DNA of 26,021 nucleotides from Bacillota bacterium (GTDB taxonomy: Bacteria > Bacillota > Clostridia > Acetivibrionales > JAFADI01), in assembly GCA_023424965.1 (NCBI GenBank), contig JAFADI010000225.1, forward strand, positions 1-26,021, written 5' to 3'. The notes beneath the pieces are model-generated. The model ran no database searches, had not been told where the DNA came from, and saw nothing but the letters and a program-made list of their open reading frames with translations. Positions 15,649 through 23,536 of the stretch are shown here, piece by piece (positions within the stretch are counted from its first letter, which is position 1; every line of letters starts with the position of its first letter). The position numbers were made by a program, and so were the translations under genes.

Positions 15649-15676
15649 GACGGGATTCCCTCCGGGGAATCCCGTC
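15649..15676 (+). other. Intercistronic stem-loop between binding-protein and permease genes
   Basis: GACGGGATTCCC (15649-15660), loop TCCG, and the perfect complement (15665-15676). There is no T-run after it, so full termination is unlikely. Such stem-loops after binding-protein genes commonly protect the upstream mRNA and raise its yield over the permeases. That role here is inferred. Confidence 0.65.
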
Positions 15677-15708
15677 AGGACCTGTCCTGAAAGGAGAAAA
15701 TATTCATA

Positions 15709-16620
15709 ATGACGGCAATGCTAAAACGAATAAGAGATAATGACAATGTTTCGGGATATATTTTTATTGCTCCGTGGCTGATCGGTTTTTTTGCCTTTAC
15801 GCTGCTGCCCATATTATCTTCACTGTTCTTTTCATTTACCCGGTATGACCTGTTAAGTCCTCCAAGCTGGATAGGACTGCAAAATTATCAGGACATGCTT
15901 TTTAATGACAGGAGATTCTGGAAGGCTCTTTATGTGACTTTCGGCTATGTGTTCCTCCATGTTCCCATAAGACTGGTATTTGCTTTGCTTGTTGCACTGC
16001 TGCTGGCCGGAAAGCACAGGTTCCTGGGGGTTTACAGGGCACTGTTCTATGTCCCTTCAATTATCGGCGGCAGCGTGGCCATTGCGGTCATATGGAGGAG
16101 AATGTTCGGGGTGGACGGGGTGTTCAACAGCCTGCTTATATCCCTGGGCATAATCGACAGGGGGATCGGCTGGCTGGGTGAGCCCAATACGGCAATCTGG
16201 ACCATTATACTCCTGGCCGTCTGGCAGTTCGGGTCCCCCATGCTTATATTCCTTGCGGGACTGAAGCAAATACCCGCAAGCTATTATGAAGCGGCGGACA
16301 TGGATGGGGCGGGGGTCCTTGGCAAGTTTTTCAGAATCACTCTTCCAATGCTGGCGCCGGTAATGCTTTTCAATCTTATCATGCAGACCATCACGGGTTT
16401 CAGGGCTTTTACGGAAAGCTACATCATTACGGAGGGCGGACCCTTTGACAGTACCCTGCTTTACATGCTCTACATATTCCAGAAGACCTTCAAGTTCAAC
16501 GACATGGGCTATGGCTGTGCGCTGGCCTGGGTTCTCCTGGCGATCATAGGAATACTTACGGTAATCATATTCAAGGTTTCATCAAAAAGCATTTATTACG
16601 AGTCGAGGGGGAATTGGTAG
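15709..16620 (+). CDS. ABC sugar transporter permease, MalF/UgpA-like
   Basis: A 303-residue membrane protein with about six helices. It begins with the typical GYIFIAPWLIGFFAFTLLPI segment, and its EAA loop lies near residue 192 (YYEAADMDGAGVLGKFF), followed by RITLPMLAP. It is a CUT1-family carbohydrate importer subunit. AAGGAG lies 12 bases before ATG15709, a little far. An in-frame ATG at 15718 is possible but farther. Its stop codon directly abuts the GTG start of the next permease. Confidence 0.93.
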   Translation: MTAMLKRIRDNDNVSGYIFIAPWLIGFFAFTLLPILSSLFFSFTRYDLLSPPSWIGLQNYQDMLFNDRRFWKALYVTFGYVFLHVPIRLVFALLVALLLAGKHRFLGVYRALFYVPSIIGGSVAIAVIWRRMFGVDGVFNSLLISLGIIDRGIGWLGEPNTAIWTIILLAVWQFGSPMLIFLAGLKQIPASYYEAADMDGAGVLGKFFRITLPMLAPVMLFNLIMQTITGFRAFTESYIITEGGPFDSTLLYMLYIFQKTFKFNDMGYGCALAWVLLAIIGILTVIIFKVSSKSIYYESRGNW

Positions 16621-17466
16621 GTGGACGGCTCCAAAAGAACAATAAAATCTGCAGTATACCACATCTGTATATTGGCCATATGCTTTGTAATGATATATCC
16701 CGTATTGTGGATGATACTGAAATCCTTTACCTCTGCCTCCAGTATCGTGGACAGTTCCCTTTTCGCCTTTTCCGAGGGTGTAAACTTCAACAATTACCTG
16801 GAAGGGTGGAGAGGCTTCGGGGCTAATTCCTTTGCGGTTTTCTTCAAAAATTCCTTTGTCGTTACCATTGCCACCGTGGCAGGGCAGGTTGCGGCCTCTG
16901 CCATCGCCGCCTATGGCTTTTCCAGGATAAGGTTCAAAGGTTCGAGACTCTGGTTTTCATGCATGATCGTCACCCTGATGCTGCCCCAGCAGGTACTGAT
17001 TGTACCCCAGTATGTCATATTCAGCAAACTGGGCTGGATAAACTCTTTTAAACCTCTTATCGTACCCGCTTTATTCGGCTATCCCTTTTTCATATTCCTT
17101 ATGATGCAGTTCATACAGGGAATACCCATAGAATTGGATGAATCGGCTAAAATTGACGGCTGCAACAAATATTCCATCTTCTACAGAATCATATTGCCGC
17201 TGATAAAGCCTGCCATTACGACTTCCATCGTGTTTTCCTTTTACTGGAGCTGGCAGGACTTCTTCGGGCCTTTGCTGTTCATACAGTCCCCGGAGAAATA
17301 TACGGTATCCCTGGCATTAAGGCTCTTTACGGATCCTTCAACGGTAACAAACTGGGGCGCCGTATTTGCAATGTCCACCTTGTCTTTACTTCCCGTCTTC
17401 ATACTATTCCTTTTCTCTCAGAAATATATGGTTGAAGGAATCAGCCTCACCGGCCTGAAAGGCTAG
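16621..17466 (+). CDS. ABC sugar transporter permease, MalG-like
   Basis: The 281-residue partner permease with about six helices, the EAA loop near residue 171 (IELDESAKIDGCNKYSIFY) and the family ending KYMVEGISLTGLKG. It starts at a GTG immediately after the previous stop codon. The GGGGGAA upstream (16606-16612) lies inside the previous gene, so translational coupling is likely. The IDGCNKY sequence resembles the IDGCSRV loop of the left-locus MalF-like subunit, in keeping with use of one common ATPase, though these residues are widespread in the family. Confidence 0.93.
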   Translation: MDGSKRTIKSAVYHICILAICFVMIYPVLWMILKSFTSASSIVDSSLFAFSEGVNFNNYLEGWRGFGANSFAVFFKNSFVVTIATVAGQVAASAIAAYGFSRIRFKGSRLWFSCMIVTLMLPQQVLIVPQYVIFSKLGWINSFKPLIVPALFGYPFFIFLMMQFIQGIPIELDESAKIDGCNKYSIFYRIILPLIKPAITTSIVFSFYWSWQDFFGPLLFIQSPEKYTVSLALRLFTDPSTVTNWGAVFAMSTLSLLPVFILFLFSQKYMVEGISLTGLKG

Positions 17467-17512
17467 GACGGGCATGCAGGTTATATATACATAAAATTCG
17501 CTTGGAGGAGTT

Positions 17513-18547
17513 ATGGGAAATACACGCTTGGCGGTTATAGGCCTTAACATGGGAAAGGTGCATGTAAAAAACATTTTATCCCAGAAGTCCGGGGTGGAAT
17601 TGGCCGCCCTATGCGACATCAGTGAAATTCACAGGCCTTATGCCGAAGAAAATAGGATTAAATTTTACACGGATTATAAAGAAACGCTGTGCAGGGAAAA
17701 GCCTGACGGCGTTGTCATAGCCCTGCCTCCCCATTTGCACAGGGAGGTGGGGGAATATTGCGCCGAAAGAGGTGTCCATATACTTATGGAGAAACCCGTC
17801 TCCTATACCCTGCAGGAGGCGGATGCCCTGGTGGAAGCCGTCAACCGGCGGGGGGTCAAGATGCTTGTGGGACACCAGCACAGGTTCGACCCGGGAGTGC
17901 GGTCCGTAAAGGACAGGATTCAGCCGGGGGCGGAGAATAAACTGATAGGGTTTCATGTTTTCGGAGTTTATGCAAAGCCCCAGGGATACTTTAAAGACCA
18001 ATGGCGGCGCATGCGCATGTCCGGAGGAGGTCCCGTTACCAGCAACGGAATCCATGACATCGACAGGATACGCTATCTCTGCGGAGAGATAGAAACGGTG
18101 ACGGCGCTGATGTCCAATGCCTGCCGGGGGTTTGAGGTGGAGGATACGGCCGCGGTGAGCATAAAGTGCAGGAATGGAGCCGTGGGAACTTATTTTATAT
18201 CCGACTGCGGTTATCCTGCAAGTGAGTTCACAGACTTTTACTATACCTCGGGAGCCTCCTTCCGGTTTACCTGCTCATCTTTCTACCAGACGGTGGCAGG
18301 ACATGCCGTCGACGAGATTTCACTGGGCGATACGGGTGAGCAGTACCATTTGAGGGAAAGAAAAACAAATTCCGTAGTACATCCCGTACAGGACAATCAC
18401 CTAGCAGAGATGCAGCATTTCATCCGGGTGGTGAAAGGGCTGGAAGAGCCCGTGTGTACGGGGGAAGACGGGAGAAGGTCCCTGCAGGCGCTGCTTGCCG
18501 TAATTGAATCTGCCGCAAAGGGGAAAACAATCAGTCTAACTATATGA
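17513..18547 (+). CDS. Gfo/Idh/MocA family NAD(P)-dependent sugar dehydrogenase
   Basis: A 344-residue enzyme of usual length. The N-terminal Rossmann fold begins RLAVIGLNMGKVHVKN (a GLNxG form of the nucleotide loop). The conserved EKP motif is at E93-K94-P95. The substrate domain has GGGPVTSNGIHDIDRIRYLCG, where the His and Asp are the usual catalytic pair. GGAGG lies just before the ATG, 46 bp after the permease. Family members oxidise or reduce sugar hydroxyls, often at C1 or C3. It is closely related to the - strand gene at 22457-23488 (well over half of residues alike by eye, no gaps of note), so the locus keeps two paralogs on opposite strands. Confidence 0.92.
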   Translation: MGNTRLAVIGLNMGKVHVKNILSQKSGVELAALCDISEIHRPYAEENRIKFYTDYKETLCREKPDGVVIALPPHLHREVGEYCAERGVHILMEKPVSYTLQEADALVEAVNRRGVKMLVGHQHRFDPGVRSVKDRIQPGAENKLIGFHVFGVYAKPQGYFKDQWRRMRMSGGGPVTSNGIHDIDRIRYLCGEIETVTALMSNACRGFEVEDTAAVSIKCRNGAVGTYFISDCGYPASEFTDFYYTSGASFRFTCSSFYQTVAGHAVDEISLGDTGEQYHLRERKTNSVVHPVQDNHLAEMQHFIRVVKGLEEPVCTGEDGRRSLQALLAVIESAAKGKTISLTI

Positions 18548-18564
18548 CAAAAGAGGTGTGAGCT

Positions 18565-19440
18565 TTGAACAAATATATTTTGAGTGCGTTTTCAGACGAA
18601 ATTGACGAGGATTTAAAAACCCAGATGGATGTCCTTGACCAGTATGGTATAAAATACATCGAGATAAGGGGTGTAAACGGCAGAAACATTGTCCAGCATA
18701 CCCTCGAGGAAGTGAAAGAAATAAAAAAAGCGCTGGATGCAAGAGGCTTCAAAATTTCGGCGGTGGGCTCACCCATAGGGAAAATCCTGATCACGGATGA
18801 TTTTGAACCCCATCTTGAGCTTTTCAGGCATACCCTCGAAATAGCACGTATTCTTGAGACCTCCTATGTAAGAATGTTCAGTTTCTTTATTCCCAGGGGA
18901 GACGAGCCGGCAAAGCACAGGGAGCAGGTGCTGCAAAGACTGTCCGGCTTCATTGAGGCGGCAAAGGGGAGCGGTATTGTCCTTCTCCACGAGAATGAAA
19001 AGGATATTTACGGGGACATTCCCGAAAGATGCCTGGACATCCTCGAGGCCATGAACTGTGACTATTTCAGGGCTGCCTTCGACCCTGCAAACTTTGTTCA
19101 ATGCGACGCAAAGACCTATCCGGAGGGCTTTGAACTGCTTGAAAAGTATGTGGTGCACATGCACATAAAGGATGCGCTGTACAAGGACCACAGTGTTGTA
19201 CCCGCAGGATACGGGGACGGGAGGGTGAAGGAAATCCTCACCAGGCTTTACAGCCGGGGGTATGAAGGAATACTCACTTTCGAGCCCCACCTGGCCGCCT
19301 TTAAAGGCTTTGAAGCGCTGGAGCTCAATCCCGGGGGAAATGCCAGGGAAGACGGAAGCCTGGACGGACCCGGCCAATTTTCACTGGCGGTGGGAGCATT
19401 AAAAAATATACTTTCGGAGATTGAAAATGCAGCGGAATGA
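18565..19440 (+). CDS. Sugar phosphate isomerase/epimerase-like TIM barrel protein (xylose isomerase-like/AP endonuclease 2 fold)
   Basis: A 291-residue protein with the metal-site pattern of IolE/hydroxypyruvate-isomerase-like barrels: E143 (LHENEKDIYG), D173 (FDPANF), H200 (HMHIKD) and E240 (LTFEPHL). The TTG start at 18565 is supported by AAGAGGTG and by the conserved start NKYILSAFSDEI. It is 17 bp after the dehydrogenase, clearly the same operon, and last before a terminator. Relatives isomerise or dehydrate keto-sugars, and some act with Gfo/Idh/MocA dehydrogenases in 3-keto-glycoside or inosose metabolism. Which reaction occurs here cannot be decided from the sequence. Confidence 0.85.
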   Translation: MNKYILSAFSDEIDEDLKTQMDVLDQYGIKYIEIRGVNGRNIVQHTLEEVKEIKKALDARGFKISAVGSPIGKILITDDFEPHLELFRHTLEIARILETSYVRMFSFFIPRGDEPAKHREQVLQRLSGFIEAAKGSGIVLLHENEKDIYGDIPERCLDILEAMNCDYFRAAFDPANFVQCDAKTYPEGFELLEKYVVHMHIKDALYKDHSVVPAGYGDGRVKEILTRLYSRGYEGILTFEPHLAAFKGFEALELNPGGNAREDGSLDGPGQFSLAVGALKNILSEIENAAE

Positions 19441-19459
19441 TGTTGCAGCATAAGCGCAA

Positions 19460-19510
19460 AAAAGCGCCTTCCCCTCAAATTAAGCCTTGAAGCTGGGGGA
19501 AGGCGCTTTT
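19460..19510. terminator. Bidirectional intrinsic terminator between convergent operons
   Basis: AAAAGCGCCTTCCCC (19460-19474) pairs perfectly with GGGGAAGGCGCTTTT (19496-19510) across a 21-base loop. The A-run on one side and T-run on the other let it end both the + strand isomerase transcript and the - strand kinase transcript. Confidence 0.88.
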
Positions 19511-19517
19511 AAACGTA

Positions 19518-21272
19518 TTAAAGGGCATTTCTGGCAGGGATGATAACTCTCACCGTTGTGCCTTCATTCTCCACACTGTCTACTTCCAGGCCATAAGCCT
19601 CTCCGAAAAGCAGCTTTATCCTGTCACTGATGTTCTTTAAACCGATACCGGAGCCCCTGGATTGAATTTCACCTTTTCTCAAGGATTCAAGTATCTCCGG
19701 ATTGATGCCGGGGCCGTTATCCGTCAGGCTTATCTCGATTTTATCATTTAAATTTCTTGCCCGGATGGTTATTCTGCACAGGCCGGGATTTTTTTCAAGC
19801 CCGTAATTGATTGAATTTTCAACGATGGGCTGAAGGGTCAGCTTGGAAATAAGGCAGTCCAGGATCTCTTCTCCTATGCTGATTTCAATATCCAGACGTT
19901 CCTCATATCTGATTTTCTGTATGGTGGTATAGTCGTCCAGGATCTTCAATTCCTCTCTTATGGGAATGACAGGGTCCTTTTTGCTGATTGAATTTCTCAG
20001 CAGGTCCCCGAGAGATTTGACCATTACCGCGATCTGCTGCTGGTCGTTGACCTTGGCAAGCCAGTTTACCGAATCCAGGGTGTTGTAAAGGAAGTGAGGG
20101 TTTATCTGGGCCTGAAGAGCTTTGTATTCAAACTCCTTGACCTGTATCTGCTTGATGTAGTTTTCCCTGATAAGAGAATTTATTTCTCTTAACATAATTC
20201 TAAAATCATGGTGGAGCTGTCCGATTTCGTCCTTTCTGCCCTCACTGTCCGATTCCATAAGGGATGTGCCCTCAAAGTTGCCGCTTTCAACAATCTTCAT
20301 TTCGTCCGTCAGCTTCTCAATGGGCTTGGTTATGCTCCGGGTAAACTTGAAGCCCAGGAAAATAAGAACAACAAGAACGCCTATATAGGCCAATATGACA
20401 ATGATTCTGACGGCCAGAATCTTTTCGTAGACGGACTCATAGGGGACGATGTTTATAAAAATCCAATCCGTGTCCACGGATTTTCGATAAAAGACCAGGT
20501 CCTTTTTTTGGTGGATGTCGGTAATGAAATATCCTTCATTCTTGTCCATAAAAGGCAGAAGGCGGTTGAAATCGAAGTTTTTATCCTCGCCAAGGATTAC
20601 TTTCCTGGAAGAAATGATATAAATGCTTGAATCGTATTGGGGCAAAAAATCACTGTACATTTTTATGAGTTCTTTGGGGTCGACCCTTATGATCAGAGTC
20701 CCCAGGGTACCCAGATCGAGATTGTCAATCATCCGTATGGTTCTGGCCAGGATGATGGAGTCGTCATTTCCCGTGGGTTCAACCCACACGTTTCCCCCTG
20801 AAAGAAGCCGGGCCTTTTCGATGATCTCCTTCAGCTTGTCCTTCTCCAGCACAAATTCCTTCAGTCCCACCCCTCTGGAATACTCGGTCCCGTGGGCGTC
20901 GAATATCTGTATGGACAGCAGAAGCTTGTTCATGGAGTTGTACCATGCTTCAAGCATGCTGTTGATATTGCTGGAAGCCACAAATTCTTTATAGGAGGAT
21001 TCTTTTTTTTTAAGCACCTGCAGGTTCTGCTGCATTTGCTTGTCTTTTAAAATGGTATAGGAAAGATTGCTTATTTCATTCAATTTATTTTCGATGTTGA
21101 CGGAATACATGTTGAGTACCTTCTCCACATTGCTGCTGAGCTCCATATTATAAATGTAAAATGTCAGTTGAAGGGCGGACATGCCCAGGGTGCTGAAAAC
21201 GAAGGCACCCAGGATCAGTATTAAAAAGAGCTTCCTGTTAATTTTGAGGTTTAAAAAGAATTTTTTGAGCAT
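19518..21272 (-). CDS. YesM-type sensor histidine kinase (orphan in place)
   Basis: A sensor of about 584 residues. Helix 1 covers residues ~12-35, an extracytoplasmic Cache-like domain ~36-278, helix 2 ~281-303, then a HAMP segment (SITKPIEKLTDEMKIVESGN). The phosphoacceptor is H393 in QINPHFLYNTLD. The HATPase part has LQPIVENSINYGL, DNGPGIN and GSGIGLKNISDRIKLLFG. I chose ATG21272 (MLKKFFLNL). The frame is open to ATG21299, but no ribosome site is seen there, and the GGATGTGAG before 21272 is itself weak. It is the last gene of the - strand operon, 100 bp after a dehydrogenase gene. No regulator lies beside it. The AraC-type regulator at 12401 is the probable partner. Confidence 0.9.
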   Translation of the reverse strand: MLKKFFLNLKINRKLFLILILGAFVFSTLGMSALQLTFYIYNMELSSNVEKVLNMYSVNIENKLNEISNLSYTILKDKQMQQNLQVLKKKESSYKEFVASSNINSMLEAWYNSMNKLLLSIQIFDAHGTEYSRGVGLKEFVLEKDKLKEIIEKARLLSGGNVWVEPTGNDDSIILARTIRMIDNLDLGTLGTLIIRVDPKELIKMYSDFLPQYDSSIYIISSRKVILGEDKNFDFNRLLPFMDKNEGYFITDIHQKKDLVFYRKSVDTDWIFINIVPYESVYEKILAVRIIVILAYIGVLVVLIFLGFKFTRSITKPIEKLTDEMKIVESGNFEGTSLMESDSEGRKDEIGQLHHDFRIMLREINSLIRENYIKQIQVKEFEYKALQAQINPHFLYNTLDSVNWLAKVNDQQQIAVMVKSLGDLLRNSISKKDPVIPIREELKILDDYTTIQKIRYEERLDIEISIGEEILDCLISKLTLQPIVENSINYGLEKNPGLCRITIRARNLNDKIEISLTDNGPGINPEILESLRKGEIQSRGSGIGLKNISDRIKLLFGEAYGLEVDSVENEGTTVRVIIPARNAL

Positions 21273-21319
21273 AATCTCACATCCATTATGATCTGCCATA
21301 ATATATGGGTAATAAATAA

Positions 21320-21357
21320 ATTATAGCATAACGAAAGCCCTTTCCTCCACTTTACAT
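21320..21357 (-). promoter_or_regulatory. Possible promoter region of the orphan kinase gene
   Basis: On the - strand a perfect TATAAT lies at 21325-21320, about 50 bp before the start codon. There is no good -35 box. An ATGTAAAG half-site (21357-21350) lies upstream, similar to the ATGTA sites at 12193-12218 and 14079-14104, which might point to activation by the same regulator. Confidence 0.3.
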
Positions 21358-21372
21358 AATATTTTTACAGTC

Positions 21373-22353
21373 TTAGTCCTTCCAGGTGGAAATCTGCTCC
21401 AAAGCCCAGTTTGTTCTGGCGGCACTTATGCCGTTACCGGGAGCTTTTCCTGTTCCCCTCAGTTCATCGACCACACGCTGGATCAGGGGCTGCTGTATGT
21501 GGGGAGGATTCTGAAAGCTGAATTCCTTTGTGTCTTCACGGGTTTCAAGGGTAACGGGAGTAAAGCCGAAAGTGGAAAAGGATATTTTCCCTTTGCTGCC
21601 CACAATTTCATTCAGGTCGTAATTCTTAAAGGAGCTGAAGCACCAGTTTCCCGTCCCGTGGACACCGGAGGCAAATTCCATGGTTGCGGAAACCATGTCG
21701 CTCGCACCGTAAAGCTTTGCCTGGTTTGAGGAGAAACCGGAAATACTCTTTAGGGGCCCCAGGATATAGTCCAGTATATCAAGGGTATGAGGTGCCACGT
21801 CGTAAAAAAGTCCGCCGCCCGATATTTCTGGCTTTATCCTCCAGGGCAGGGCGTCCTTGCCCGAACCGTCCTCCACAAGAGGCGTCTGGTACTGCACAAT
21901 GGTCACAAACCGTATATCTCCGATGGCTCCGTTATCTACAAGCTCTTTTACTTTGATAAAGTATTCAAGGCTCCTCCTGTAATAAGCTACAAATAGAGGT
22001 ACATCCAGTTTTTTGAAGGTATCCAGCATGGCCACACAGTCTTTGTAGGAGAGGGCCATGGGTTTTTCCACATAGGCGGGTTTCCGGGCCCGGGCGCATT
22101 TTAAGGCATATTCCATATGGTATGCGGGAGGTGTGGCGATGTAGACCGCGTCCACCTCCGGGTCTCCAATAAGTGCGTCGGCATTGTCATACCATTTAGG
22201 CACGTTATGGCGTCTGGCATAGTCCTTTGCCAGCTCCCCGTTCCTGCGCATTACCGCCACCAGTTCCGAATTCCCGGCTTTCTGGAAGCCCGGGCCGCTC
22301 TTTACCTCCGTTACATCTCCACAGCCGATAATACCCCATCGTATTTTATCCAT
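21373..22353 (-). CDS. Gfo/Idh/MocA family NAD(P)-dependent dehydrogenase
   Basis: A 326-residue enzyme. The nucleotide loop is a canonical GxGxxx form (RWGIIGCGDVTEVKSGPGF), and the EKP motif is at E96-K97-P98. The substrate domain contains SGGGLFYDVAPHTLDILDYI with the usual His/Asp pair. The frame is open 60 codons further upstream, but that part is low-complexity and non-homologous. AAGGAG just before ATG22353 fixes the start. It belongs to a subgroup distinct from the two close paralogs at 17513-18547 and 22457-23488. It sits third in the - strand operon, 103 bp after the preceding gene, and its substrate is unknown. Confidence 0.9.
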   Translation of the reverse strand: MDKIRWGIIGCGDVTEVKSGPGFQKAGNSELVAVMRRNGELAKDYARRHNVPKWYDNADALIGDPEVDAVYIATPPAYHMEYALKCARARKPAYVEKPMALSYKDCVAMLDTFKKLDVPLFVAYYRRSLEYFIKVKELVDNGAIGDIRFVTIVQYQTPLVEDGSGKDALPWRIKPEISGGGLFYDVAPHTLDILDYILGPLKSISGFSSNQAKLYGASDMVSATMEFASGVHGTGNWCFSSFKNYDLNEIVGSKGKISFSTFGFTPVTLETREDTKEFSFQNPPHIQQPLIQRVVDELRGTGKAPGNGISAARTNWALEQISTWKD

Positions 22354-22400
22354 TTTAGTTCTCCTTCCTGTTCGCTCTCCAAATAAAAATTCCCATTGAA

Positions 22401-22430
22401 TGCCGGCGGCGTGGAAAAGGGCCGCCGGTA
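22401..22430 (-). other. GC-rich intercistronic hairpin between two dehydrogenase genes
   Basis: An 8-bp perfect stem (CCGGCGGC/GCCGCCGG), extended to 10 bp with a wobble and an A-T pair, surrounds a 10-base loop in the 103-bp gap. No U-run follows on the - strand, so it is more likely an RNA stability or processing element than a terminator. A short direct repeat (AAGGGCC...GGTATG, twice) lies beside it at 22418-22448. Confidence 0.5.
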
Positions 22431-22456
22431 TGCAAAGGGCCGGTATGTAGCACCTG

Positions 22457-23488
22457 TCAGTCCAGTTTGATGGTCTGCTGCTTTTCCGCAGATTCAATGA
22501 CCGCCAGCAGTGCCTGAAGGGTTTTCTTGGCATCCTCGCCGGTGGTTCTGGGCTCTTCCAGGCCTTTGATCACCCTGGTGAAGTGCTCAACCTCATTGAG
22601 ATGATTGTTATGTGCCGGAATGATTGTAGTTTTAACTTCCCTTTCCCGCAAATAGTATGCGGGGCTCGCGTCGTCCAGCTTGGACATTTCAAAGGTATGG
22701 CGCCCCTCCGTCGGATACATGGAGGAACAGTTAAACCGGACGGATGCCCTGGAAGCATAATAGGAATCGGTGAATTCCGTCAGGGGATAGTTGCAGTCGG
22801 AGATGTAATAGGTACCCACCACCCCGTTCTTGCATTTTATGCTGACCGCCATGGTGTCTTCAACCTCGTAGCCGCGGTAGGTATTGCCCATCAATGCGGT
22901 TACGGTGTCTATGTCTCCGCAGATATAGCGGATCCTGTCGATGTCATGGATCCCGTTGCTTGTAAGGGGGCCGCCTCCGGTTATGCGCACATTGCGCCAG
23001 TCCTCCTTGAAATAGGCAGGTGCTTTGGCATAAACGCCATATAGATGGAAGCCGATTAAGGAGCCGATTTGTTCTGACTGAATGCTTTTCTTTGCAAGCT
23101 CCACACCGGGATCAAACCTGTGCTGGTGGCCTACCAGCAGCTTGGCGCTGCTTTTTGCGGCTGCTGCCAGCAGCTTGTCCGTCTCCTCAAGGCTGTTGGA
23201 AATGGGCTTTTCAACCAGCGTATTGACTCCCTGCTCCAGGCAGTAGATGGAAAGCTCTGCGTGTACATGGGGAGGTACTGCTACGATAACTCCGTCCGGC
23301 TTTTCTTTCTCCAGCATTTCCTTGTAGTCGGTGTAGAAGTTTACATTGCACTCCTCTGCGTAGCTCCGGTAGCTTTCGATAAGGTCGCAGACAGCCACCA
23401 GCTCACCGCCGACCTGCCCCGAAAGGATGTTGCGCACATGGGTTTTTCCAAAATTGAGTCCTATCACTGCTAATCTGACTTTTGACAT
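22457..23488 (-). CDS. Gfo/Idh/MocA family dehydrogenase, close paralog of the + strand copy
   Basis: A 343-residue enzyme with RLAVIGLNFGKTHVRN at the nucleotide site, the EKP motif at E93-K94-P95 and the catalytic segment TSNGIHDIDRIRYICGD. Motif spacing is the same as in the protein encoded at 17513-18547, including LLVGHQHRFDPGV and the C-terminal LQALLAVIESA. The two are therefore paralogs from duplication within this locus or a close ancestor. GGAGG with good spacing precedes the ATG. It is second in the - strand operon, 48 bp after the preceding gene. Having both copies suggests either two substrates or opposite oxidation and reduction roles. Confidence 0.92.
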   Translation of the reverse strand: MSKVRLAVIGLNFGKTHVRNILSGQVGGELVAVCDLIESYRSYAEECNVNFYTDYKEMLEKEKPDGVIVAVPPHVHAELSIYCLEQGVNTLVEKPISNSLEETDKLLAAAAKSSAKLLVGHQHRFDPGVELAKKSIQSEQIGSLIGFHLYGVYAKAPAYFKEDWRNVRITGGGPLTSNGIHDIDRIRYICGDIDTVTALMGNTYRGYEVEDTMAVSIKCKNGVVGTYYISDCNYPLTEFTDSYYASRASVRFNCSSMYPTEGRHTFEMSKLDDASPAYYLREREVKTTIIPAHNNHLNEVEHFTRVIKGLEEPRTTGEDAKKTLQALLAVIESAEKQQTIKLD

Positions 23489-23536
23489 TTTAAAACCTCC
23501 GTATAAATTTATTGAAATGTATAAAGCACTTCCGCC

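Noticed and set aside
22354..22533. Upstream 60-codon extension of the - strand dehydrogenase
   Set aside because: It runs through the intercistronic hairpin and into the next gene, and a good ribosome site stands directly before ATG22353.
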